DNA of 7,840 bases from Candidatus Egaibacter danicus (GTDB lineage Bacteria > Pseudomonadota > Gammaproteobacteria > Burkholderiales > Burkholderiaceae): positions 1 to 7,840 of the forward strand of contig JAABRC010000083.1 of the NCBI GenBank assembly GCA_011391115.1, read 5' to 3'. A program made the position numbers and the translations under genes. The notes beneath the pieces are model-generated. The model saw only the letters and a list, made by a program, of their open reading frames with translations. It had not been told where the DNA came from and made no database searches. This document shows, in pieces, positions 1 to 5,857 of this stretch (position 1 is the stretch's first letter; the number at the start of each line of letters is the position of its first letter).

Positions 1-6
1 AAATCC

Positions 7-12
7 TATAAT
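7..12 (+). promoter_or_regulatory. Possible sigma-70 -10 box
   Basis: TATAAT is a perfect match to the -10 consensus, upstream of the potF-like gene. The matching -35 hexamer would lie before the window start, so it cannot be checked, and there is no extended -10 TG. If used, transcription would begin near position 19. In AT-rich leader DNA a lone hexamer is weak evidence, and it lies just upstream of a better-supported sigma-54-type site. Confidence 0.25.
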
Positions 13-17
13 TGTTT

Positions 18-33
18 TGGTCTGATTTTTGCT
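18..33 (+). promoter_or_regulatory. Candidate sigma-54 (RpoN) promoter upstream of the potF-like gene
   Basis: The site reads TGG TCTG ATTT TTGCT. Compared with the known consensus TGGCACG-N4-TTGCW, it keeps the -24 element TGG, the G four bases later, and a perfect -12 element TTGCT. The distance between the GG and GC dinucleotides is exactly right (G19 to G31, 12 bases). The predicted start is near position 44, which leaves a leader of about 48 bases before the ATG at 92 and excludes the upstream TTG codon at 29. The three positions after TGG (consensus CAC) do not match. Nitrogen control through NtrC/sigma-54 is known for E. coli potFGHI. Enhancer sites would lie upstream of the window. 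Confidence 0.45.
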
Positions 34-76
34 AGTCTCGTATGGGGCATTTTTCTCTTCTCTAACTTTTTTGAAT

Positions 77-80
77 GGAG
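77..80 (+). promoter_or_regulatory. Ribosome binding site that sets the potF-like start
   Basis: GGAG sits 11 bases before the ATG at 92. It is the only Shine-Dalgarno-like motif in the leader. It supports starting at 92 rather than at the in-frame TTG at 29, which has no such motif. Confidence 0.6.
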
Positions 81-91
81 TGACGAACATC

Positions 92-1255
92 ATGAATAAG
101 TACCTGTGGTCGTTTGCGGTGTCAGCTGTGGTTTTGGCTGCCTGCGGTAAGAAAGAGGAGCCGCCAGCGCCTGTCGCCGCGCCAGCTCCGGCCGTCAGCG
201 CACCTGCTGCAGTCGCCGTCAACGCGGAAGAAAAGGTGCTAAATATTTACAACTGGCCCGACTATGTGCCCGAGGGCATGATTGCGGCGTTTGAAAAAGA
301 GTCAGGCATCAAGGTCAATTACGACACGTTCGAGACCAATGAGGCCCTGCATGCCAAGCTCGTGGCTGGCAATTCTGGCTATGACATCGTTGTGCCAGGC
401 ACCGTGTTTGCGAAGCCGCAGATCGAGGGTGGTTTGCTGCAGCCGCTGGACAAGTCCAAGATCCCGAATCTGGCGAACCTGGAGCCAGCCATCATGTCCG
501 TATTGGCCAAGGCGGACCCGGACAACAAACACCTGGTGCCTTGGGCGTGGGGCTTTACCACGGTTGGTATCAACAAAACCAAGGTTGAAAAAGCCCTGGG
601 CAAAATGCCGATGCCAGAAAATGCGTGGGATCTGGTTTTCAAGCCCGAATACACGAGCAAGCTGAAGTCTTGTGGCATCGCCTACCTGGATTCTCCGACT
701 GAAATCATTCCGGTGGCGTTGCACTATATCGGCAAGGATGCCTATTCGAACGACCCGGCCGACTACAAGGCTGCCAATGAGATGCTGTCCAAAGTACGAA
801 AGGACGTGCGCCTGTTCAGCTCGACCATGATCGACGATATCGCTGGCGGTAAGGCCTGTGTGGCTATTGGCTGGTCAGGCGATATCAATATTGCGGCTGG
901 CCGCGCCAAGGAAAACAAATCCAAGGATGTGATCGAGGCGCTGTTGCCCAGTACCGGTGCTCTGATTTTCGCTGACACGATGGCTGTAACCAAAGACGCC
1001 AAACATCCGAACAATGCGGCTGCTTTCATCGATTTCTACCTGCGTGCTGAAAATGCTGCCCTGATGTCCAATGAGATGAATTACCCCACCGGCAACAAGG
1101 CCGCGATGGACAAGATCAAGCCCGAGATCGCTGGCAACAAGACCATCTTCGTCGAGTCTGCCTATTTCGCCAAGATGATCCCGCCCAGCAGCTTTACCAA
1201 TGAGGCCCGCGAAGCCATGGCCAACGCCTACAACAGCTTCAAAAAAGGCAAGTAG
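92..1255 (+). CDS. potF: Putrescine/polyamine-binding lipoprotein of an ABC importer (PotF-like)
   Basis: This 387-residue protein is the extracytoplasmic solute-binding component that delivers putrescine or a related polyamine to the permeases encoded downstream. Residues 1-18 are a lipoprotein signal peptide with lipobox L15-A-A-C18. A Pro/Ala-rich linker of about 25 residues follows before the binding fold, which begins near residue 48 (VLNIYNWPDY). Alignment from memory to E. coli PotF places the ligand-pocket residues at W55, D57, E204, W261, D264, F293, D295 and Y331. Cys194 and Cys256 match the PotF disulfide pair. The start at 92 is chosen for the Shine-Dalgarno motif and because only this start gives a clean signal peptide; an in-frame TTG at 29 would add 21 residues and bury it. 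E. coli PotF is a soluble periplasmic protein, so lipid anchoring is a difference. Ligand choice among putrescine, cadaverine, agmatine and spermidine cannot be settled from sequence. Confidence 0.93.
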   Translation: MNKYLWSFAVSAVVLAACGKKEEPPAPVAAPAPAVSAPAAVAVNAEEKVLNIYNWPDYVPEGMIAAFEKESGIKVNYDTFETNEALHAKLVAGNSGYDIVVPGTVFAKPQIEGGLLQPLDKSKIPNLANLEPAIMSVLAKADPDNKHLVPWAWGFTTVGINKTKVEKALGKMPMPENAWDLVFKPEYTSKLKSCGIAYLDSPTEIIPVALHYIGKDAYSNDPADYKAANEMLSKVRKDVRLFSSTMIDDIAGGKACVAIGWSGDINIAAGRAKENKSKDVIEALLPSTGALIFADTMAVTKDAKHPNNAAAFIDFYLRAENAALMSNEMNYPTGNKAAMDKIKPEIAGNKTIFVESAYFAKMIPPSSFTNEAREAMANAYNSFKKGK

Positions 1256-1279
1256 GCGTTCCGCTATTCAACTGAAAAC

Positions 1280-1317
1280 AGGGCTGTTTGTACGTTCCGT
1301 ATCAACAGCCCTTTTTT
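1280..1317 (+). terminator. Intrinsic terminator or attenuator between the potF- and potG-like genes
   Basis: A 9-bp perfect stem (AGGGCTGTT at 1280-1288 with AACAGCCCT at 1304-1312) is extended by an inner helix, TACG (1291-1294) with CGTA (1298-1301), closing on a TTC loop. Only one T/C mismatch and a G-U wobble separate the two helices. The 3' arm runs directly into six T residues (1312-1317). It begins 24 bases after the potF-like stop. The remaining importer genes lie just downstream without an evident new promoter, so partial termination is more likely than complete termination. That would raise binding protein relative to ATPase and permeases, and the stem would also protect the potF-like message from 3' decay. 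Confidence 0.85.
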
Positions 1318-1349
1318 GTTTCTGATTTCCATCACGACGAGGTCCACCC

Positions 1350-2453
1350 ATGGCAGAGGCTGGTTCACAAGAAGGTTATCTGGTCACCGAGAAACTGGTC
1401 AAACGCTTTGATGAAGCAGTTGCGGTGGATGAAGTGTCCCTTTCCATCGGTAAGGGCGAGATATTTGCCCTGCTGGGCAGCTCTGGCTGCGGGAAGTCCA
1501 CCCTGCTGCGCATGCTGGCCGGATTCGAAAAGCCGACTTCGGGTCGCATCCTTCTCGGTGGACAGGATGTGGCGCGCATGCCGCCCTATGACCGGCCGGT
1601 GAATATGATGTTCCAGTCGTATGCACTGTTTCCGCATCTCAATATTTGGGAGAACGTGGCATTTGGCCTCAAGCGCGAAGGCCTGCCCAAAGTGGAAGTT
1701 CAGCAGCGCACCGACGAGATGCTGGGTCTGGTACAGCTCACACCCTATGCCAAGCGCAAGCCACACCAGCTTTCGGGTGGCCAGCAACAGCGGGTGGCGC
1801 TTGCGCGCAGCCTGGCCAAGAAGCCCAAACTTCTGCTACTAGATGAACCGCTTGGTGCACTGGACAAGAAACTACGTGAGCAGACCCAATTCGAGCTTGT
1901 GAACATCATTGAAAGCGTGGGTGTCACGGTGGTGATGGTCACCCATGACCAGGAAGAGGCCATGACCATGGCCAGCCGCATTGCCATCATGAGCAAGGGA
2001 CGGGTATTGCAGGTGGGGACCCCTGAGGAAATCTACGAGCATCCGAAAAATCGCTTTGTGGCGGACTTCATCGGCAACGTCAACCTCTTTGCCGGCAAGC
2101 TCAGCATTGACGAACCGGATCATTGCGCCGCTGAGACCGGTATCGGAGTGATTCACGTAGGCCACGGGGTCAGCGGGACGCTAAATATGCCCGTGTCGAT
2201 AGCCGTTCGCCCTGAAAAGATCGAGATCAGCAAAAAGGCGCCCGAAAACGTTGGCCCTAACCTGTTCAAAGGGCGCGTGAAGGAAATCGGCTACCTGGGC
2301 TCATACAACACTTATATCGTGGTCGCGAGTGATGGGATGAAGGTCAAGATCACAGAGGCAAATACATCGCGCCAGGACCTCTCAGACATCACGTGGGAAG
2401 ATGAAGTCTTCTTTTGGTGGAGTGACGGCGCCGGCGTGGTGTTGCGCGACTAA
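1350..2453 (+). CDS. potG: Polyamine ABC transporter ATP-binding protein (PotG-like)
   Basis: This 367-residue cytoplasmic ATPase powers polyamine import and is close to the usual PotG/PotA length of about 377. All nucleotide-binding motifs are intact: Walker A GSSGCGKST (43-51), Q-loop Gln89 in MMFQSYALFPH, signature LSGGQ (141-145), Walker B LLLLDE (161-166), D-loop GALD (169-172) and switch His199 in VTHDQEEAM. Residues from about 240 to the end form the TOBE-type regulatory domain seen in MalK/PotA-family ATPases, including the VRPEKI stretch. Wording around the motifs (FGLK, EMLGLV, KRKPHQLSGGQ, EEIYEHP) resembles PotG more than PotA. GAGGT at 1339-1343, six bases before the ATG, supports this start. 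The gene follows the terminator-like hairpin and ends 17 bases before the first permease gene. Confidence 0.95.
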   Translation: MAEAGSQEGYLVTEKLVKRFDEAVAVDEVSLSIGKGEIFALLGSSGCGKSTLLRMLAGFEKPTSGRILLGGQDVARMPPYDRPVNMMFQSYALFPHLNIWENVAFGLKREGLPKVEVQQRTDEMLGLVQLTPYAKRKPHQLSGGQQQRVALARSLAKKPKLLLLDEPLGALDKKLREQTQFELVNIIESVGVTVVMVTHDQEEAMTMASRIAIMSKGRVLQVGTPEEIYEHPKNRFVADFIGNVNLFAGKLSIDEPDHCAAETGIGVIHVGHGVSGTLNMPVSIAVRPEKIEISKKAPENVGPNLFKGRVKEIGYLGSYNTYIVVASDGMKVKITEANTSRQDLSDITWEDEVFFWWSDGAGVVLRD

Positions 2454-2470
2454 CGCTCAAGGAGCTCACC

Positions 2471-3385
2471 ATGGACTCCCACTTCCCCATGCCAGGCAAG
2501 CGCTTCGTCATTGGCGTGCCCTATGTCTGGCTCTTCGTCTTTTTCTTTCTGCCTTTCCTGATCCTGCTCTATATCAGCTTCGTGGACATGGGGGAAAGCA
2601 TTAACCCATTCAAACCCATCTGGGACCCCCAAACGGGCATTCTCAGCCTGAAGTATGAAAATTACTGGACCATCTTTCGCGACGACGAAGGCGGTGCACT
2701 CTTCAAGACGATATACATTGAGGCTTACCTGCGTTCCATTTGGTATGCCCTTTGGACAGCCTTGCTTTGCCTAGTGATAGGCTACCCGTTTGCCTATTTC
2801 ATTGCGCGTTCACCGGCCAGTGTACGGCCCGCGCTTCTGATGATGGTGATGTTGCCATTCTGGACTTCGTTTTTGCTGCGTGTTTATGCTTGGAAGGGAA
2901 TATTGGCTGATCAAGGCGTGCTCAACCAGATCCTCATGGGTGTGGGGATCACCGGCGAGCCGATTCAGATGCTGTACACCAATGTGTCCATGCTGGTGGG
3001 GATGACTTACGTTTACCTGCCTTTCATGGTCTTGCCGCTTTATGCCAACCTGGTCAAGATGGACTTCCGCCTGCTGGAGGCTGCCTACGACCTCGGCACA
3101 ACCCCGTTCAAGGCGTTTTGGCTGGTCACGGTGCCGTTGTCCAAGGCGGGCATCATCGCTGGCTTCATGCTGGTATTTATCCCGGCTGTGGGGGAGTTTG
3201 TGATCCCATCGCTGCTGGGTGGCCCTGAGAACATCATGATCGGGCGTGTGGTCTGGGACGAGATGTTTACCAGCAACAACTGGCCGCGTGCCACCGCGCT
3301 GGCCGTGGTGATGATCGCGTTGATCATCGTACCCCTGGCCGTCTACTATCACTTCACCGGCGATGCGGCCGAGCCTAGAAAGTAA
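2471..3385 (+). CDS. potH: Polyamine ABC transporter permease 1 (PotH-like)
   Basis: This 304-residue inner-membrane protein is one of the two permeases forming the polyamine channel. About six hydrophobic segments are visible, near residues 13-37, 88-112, 119-140, 170-192, 222-248 and 275-294. A periplasmic loop rich in charged and aromatic residues lies between the first two. The cytoplasmic coupling loop that docks on the ATPase is at 203-231, beginning EAAYDLGTTP and ending in the conserved Gly. The length fits PotH/PotB (about 275-317). AAGGAG at 2459-2464, six bases before the ATG, is a strong ribosome binding site. Only 17 bases separate it from the ATPase gene, and 13 bases separate its stop from the next start, so translation is probably coupled. 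PotH rather than PotB is inferred from pairing with PotF- and PotG-like neighbours. Confidence 0.93.
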   Translation: MDSHFPMPGKRFVIGVPYVWLFVFFFLPFLILLYISFVDMGESINPFKPIWDPQTGILSLKYENYWTIFRDDEGGALFKTIYIEAYLRSIWYALWTALLCLVIGYPFAYFIARSPASVRPALLMMVMLPFWTSFLLRVYAWKGILADQGVLNQILMGVGITGEPIQMLYTNVSMLVGMTYVYLPFMVLPLYANLVKMDFRLLEAAYDLGTTPFKAFWLVTVPLSKAGIIAGFMLVFIPAVGEFVIPSLLGGPENIMIGRVVWDEMFTSNNWPRATALAVVMIALIIVPLAVYYHFTGDAAEPRK

Positions 3386-3389
3386 GGGA
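3384..3389 (+). promoter_or_regulatory. Ribosome binding site that sets the potI-like start
   Basis: AAGGGA overlaps the stop codon of the potH-like gene and lies nine bases before the ATG at 3399. It favours that start over the in-frame ATG at 3363, which lies inside the previous gene and lacks such a motif. Confidence 0.6.
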
Positions 3390-3398
3390 CCAGAGATC

Positions 3399-4262
3399 AT
3401 GAAAGCCCTACTTGAAAAACACTTTGGCAAAGCATGGCTTGCACTGGTGTACCTGTTCCTCTACCTGCCGCTTTTCTTCATGGTTATTTTTAGCTTCAAC
3501 AGCACGCGACAGGATGCCAACTTCACGGGCTTCTCTCTGCGCTGGTATGAAGCGCTCACGCGGGATACCAAAATCGTCGAGGGCTTCTGGCTTTCAGTGA
3601 AGGTGGCGGCGGTCACTGGCGTCTTGTCGGCGGTGCTAGGTACCTTTGCCGCCTTTGTCCTGGTTCGATACCGTCGCTTCGCTGGCCGCACCGTCTTCTC
3701 CGGTATGGTCAATGCACCGCTGGTGATGCCTGAAGTGGTGATCGGTCTCTCGCTCTTGCTCTTGATGGTGGGTGCTCAAAATGCATTTGGCTGGCCCGAA
3801 CGAGGACTTCTTACGATCATTTTCGGCCACACGCTGCTTGGAATGTCCTATGGCATGGTAGTCATCCAGTCCCGTTTGATGGATATGGACCGTTCCATTG
3901 AGGAGGCCGCGATGGACCTCGGAGCGCGGCCTCATGAGGTGTTTTTCCTCATCACATTGCCGAATATCTTTCAGGGCATTTTGGCGGCCTTTTTGCTGTC
4001 CTTCACGCTCTCATTTGATGATGTGGTTATTTCCGAATTCCTGTCGGGCCCTGGCGTGAACACGTTGCCCCAGGTTATTTTCGGCTATGCCCGACGTGGT
4101 ATCAATCCCAGTATCTATGCGGCAGCGACTCTCCTTATTGCTGCAGTGACCATCGTCATTGTGAGCTACAGCGTGTGGGTGGCTCGTCAAACACGAAGAC
4201 GAGAGCGCGAGATCGCAGCGGCAACACGAGCTGAGCTGGCCGCATTAGCCAGTGTCGGTTAA
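3399..4262 (+). CDS. potI: Polyamine ABC transporter permease 2 (PotI-like)
   Basis: This 287-residue inner-membrane protein is the second permease subunit and pairs with the PotH-like protein. Hydrophobic segments are visible near residues 12-33, 63-89, 104-125, 136-157, 190-212 and 240-262. The ATPase-coupling loop contains EAAMDLGA at 169-176, and SFDDVVISEF follows at about 205-214, as in PotI/PotC. The C-terminus is an unusual basic then alanine-rich tail (RQTRRREREIAAATRAE onward). E. coli PotI is 281 residues, which fits the start at 3399; starting at 3363 would add 12 hydrophilic residues before the first helix and overlap the previous gene. A 70-base gap follows, the longest between genes after the potF-potG interval, marking the change from transport to catabolic genes. 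Confidence 0.92.
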   Translation: MKALLEKHFGKAWLALVYLFLYLPLFFMVIFSFNSTRQDANFTGFSLRWYEALTRDTKIVEGFWLSVKVAAVTGVLSAVLGTFAAFVLVRYRRFAGRTVFSGMVNAPLVMPEVVIGLSLLLLMVGAQNAFGWPERGLLTIIFGHTLLGMSYGMVVIQSRLMDMDRSIEEAAMDLGARPHEVFFLITLPNIFQGILAAFLLSFTLSFDDVVISEFLSGPGVNTLPQVIFGYARRGINPSIYAAATLLIAAVTIVIVSYSVWVARQTRRREREIAAATRAELAALASVG

Positions 4263-4323
4263 TTGAATTGAAGAGGTGGTGGGAGCGCTGGTCGCTTCCT
4301 GCCGATGTACTACGCAGAGGTCA

Positions 4324-4328
4324 GAGGA
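4324..4328 (+). promoter_or_regulatory. Ribosome binding site that sets the aldehyde dehydrogenase start
   Basis: GAGGA, four bases before the ATG at 4333, supports this start. The in-frame GTG at 4276 would add 19 residues with no resemblance to the family's N-terminus. The preceding bases (4263-4323) hold no gene and no convincing promoter or terminator. Confidence 0.55.
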
Positions 4329-4332
4329 AGAC

Positions 4333-5805
4333 ATGACAACAGAGCTGAAACTTGACGGGCGGGCCGTCATCAATGGAGAGCGCGTGGCCGCGCACAACGG
4401 GCAGAGTTTTGATTGCATTTCGCCGGTAGACGGCAGAATTCTGGCGCAGGTGGCGCGAAGCAGCGAAGCCGATGTTGACGCTGCTGTTTCCGCTGCGCGT
4501 GCGGCATTTGAAGATCGCCGCTGGAGCGGCCTTGCGCCTGCACAGCGCAAGCGCATCATGATCAAATTCGCAGACCTGTTGCTTGCTCACGGAGAGGAGC
4601 TGGCCATGACCGAAACACTTGATATGGGAAAACCAATCAAGTATGCAAGGGCAGTCGATGTCAACAGCGCGTCCAATTGCATTCGCTGGTATGGGGAGGC
4701 GGTAGACAAGGTCTACGATGAGATTGCACCCACCTCCAGAAATGCCCTTGCACTGATAACGAGAGAGCCTGTGGGTGTTGTGGGCGTCATTGTTCCTTGG
4801 AACTATCCGATGATCATGGCGTCCTGGAAGATTGCCCCTGCGCTTGCCGCGGGCAACTCCGTCGTACTCAAGCCCAGTGAGAAGTCTCCGTTGACGGCTT
4901 TGAGGATGGCCGATCTCGCCTTGCAGGCCGGTATTCCTGCGGGCGTCTTTAACGTGGTCCCTGGGTATGGAGCCGAGGCGGGTTCCCCGTTGGCTTTGCA
5001 CATGGACGTGGACTGCATTGCATTTACCGGATCGACGCGTGTTGGCAAGCAGATTCACGTGATGGCGGGCCAGAGCAACCTCAAGCGTGCCTGGACGGAA
5101 CTAGGCGGCAAGTCGCCCAATATCGTATTCGCGGATTGTCCCGATCTGGACAAGGCTGTGCAGGCAGCGGTGGGGAGCATCTTCTTCAATCAGGGCGAGA
5201 GTTGCAACGCGCCGTCGAGATTGTTCGTCGAGGCGAGCATCAAAGACATGTTCCTTGAGAAAGCGCTGGCGCTGGTTCCTGACTATACCCCCGGCAACCC
5301 ACTGGACAAAGCGACGGTGATGGGGGCGCTCGTTGACAAGGTCCAAATGGACACCGTATTGCGTTATATCGAGAGTGGCAAGAACGAGGGTGCGAAGGTC
5401 CTGGCGGGCGGGGAACAGACCATGAGAGAGACTGGCGGCTTCTATGTCCAGCCAACCATTTTTGATGAGGTTCGAAACGATATGACGATTGCCCGGGAGG
5501 AAATCTTTGGGCCGGTGTTATCTGTCCTTTCATTCACAGATACGGCTGACGTTGTGCGTCAGGCCAATCAAACCATATATGGCTTGCAGGCGGGGGTCTG
5601 GACCCGTGACTTGAACAAGGCCCATGGCGTTGCACGCGCTCTGCGCGCCGGTACGGTGCATGTCAATCAGTACGACGAAGACGACATCACTGTTCCCTTT
5701 GGCGGATTCAAACAAAGCGGCGTTGGCAGAGACAAGTCTCTGCACGCCTTTGACAAGTACACAGAGACCAAGACGACCTGGATCCGCATCGATAGTCCAG
5801 TATGA
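4333..5805 (+). CDS. puuC: NAD(P)-dependent aldehyde dehydrogenase, PuuC-like (gamma-glutamyl-gamma-aminobutyraldehyde dehydrogenase)
   Basis: This 490-residue cytoplasmic enzyme belongs to the aldehyde dehydrogenase superfamily; E. coli PuuC has 495. PuuC oxidises gamma-glutamyl-gamma-aminobutyraldehyde to gamma-glutamyl-GABA in putrescine breakdown. Visible residues are the oxyanion Asn157 in VPWNYP, cofactor-binding Lys180 in KPSEKSP, the FTGST turn (231-235), general base Glu256 in WTELGGKSP, catalytic nucleophile Cys291 in NQGESCNAPSR, and Glu390 in EEIFGPV. Long stretches resemble PuuC, including IRWY.EA.DKVY, NIVFADCPDL, VPFGG.KQSG and GRDKSLHA. The C-terminus ends with the usual family strand. 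Position between a putrescine importer and a GABA aminotransferase gene supports the role. A free-gamma-aminobutyraldehyde or betaine-aldehyde-type substrate cannot be excluded, because the family overlaps in specificity. Confidence 0.92.
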   Translation: MTTELKLDGRAVINGERVAAHNGQSFDCISPVDGRILAQVARSSEADVDAAVSAARAAFEDRRWSGLAPAQRKRIMIKFADLLLAHGEELAMTETLDMGKPIKYARAVDVNSASNCIRWYGEAVDKVYDEIAPTSRNALALITREPVGVVGVIVPWNYPMIMASWKIAPALAAGNSVVLKPSEKSPLTALRMADLALQAGIPAGVFNVVPGYGAEAGSPLALHMDVDCIAFTGSTRVGKQIHVMAGQSNLKRAWTELGGKSPNIVFADCPDLDKAVQAAVGSIFFNQGESCNAPSRLFVEASIKDMFLEKALALVPDYTPGNPLDKATVMGALVDKVQMDTVLRYIESGKNEGAKVLAGGEQTMRETGGFYVQPTIFDEVRNDMTIAREEIFGPVLSVLSFTDTADVVRQANQTIYGLQAGVWTRDLNKAHGVARALRAGTVHVNQYDEDDITVPFGGFKQSGVGRDKSLHAFDKYTETKTTWIRIDSPV

Positions 5806-5845
5806 CCAGTGCTCTATGAGATCACAGGCATCAAAACCCGGATAC

Positions 5846-5853
5846 AAAGGAGA
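5846..5853 (+). promoter_or_regulatory. Strong ribosome binding site that sets the aminotransferase start
   Basis: AAAGGAGA is nearly complementary to the 16S rRNA tail and ends four bases before the ATG at 5858. It decides this start over in-frame codons up to 5624, which lie inside the dehydrogenase gene. The rest of the 52-base gap (5806-5845) shows no hairpin or promoter. Confidence 0.75.
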
Positions 5854-5857
5854 CATC

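Noticed and set aside
42..65. Seven-codon ATG...TAA leader micro-ORF ahead of the potF-like gene
   Set aside because: It has no Shine-Dalgarno motif, no regulatory codon run and no alternative hairpins; short ORFs of this size occur by chance.
29..91. In-frame TTG start extending the potF-like protein by 21 residues
   Set aside because: It has no ribosome binding site, would bury the lipoprotein signal peptide, and lies before the start of transcription predicted for the sigma-54 site.
3363..3398. Upstream ATG extending the potI-like protein by 12 residues
   Set aside because: It overlaps the potH-like gene, lacks a ribosome binding site, and adds residues that do not match the family; the ATG at 3399 has AAGGGA at good spacing.
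2810..3430. 206-residue open frame on the minus strand
   Set aside because: It lies opposite the potH-like gene, has a His/Gln/Arg-rich composition typical of shadow frames, and shows no recognisable domain.
4282..4299. Small inverted repeat GGAGCG / CGCTTCC between the potI-like and dehydrogenase genes
   Set aside because: It is a six-pair stem with a bulge and no T-tract, so it does not look like a terminator; no operator-like symmetry beyond this was found.
4274..4302. GG...GC spacings resembling a second sigma-54 site upstream of the dehydrogenase gene
   Set aside because: One pair (4275 to 4287) has correct spacing but lacks the TGG and TTGC context; the other (4290 to 4301) is off by one base.
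4321..5058. 245-residue open frame on the minus strand
   Set aside because: It lies opposite the clearly conserved aldehyde dehydrogenase, has a composition typical of a shadow frame, and no domain is recognisable.
5624..5857. Upstream extension of the aminotransferase frame by 78 codons
   Set aside because: The extension lies mostly inside the dehydrogenase gene in another frame, has no homology to aminotransferases, and the strong AAAGGAGA fixes the start at 5858.
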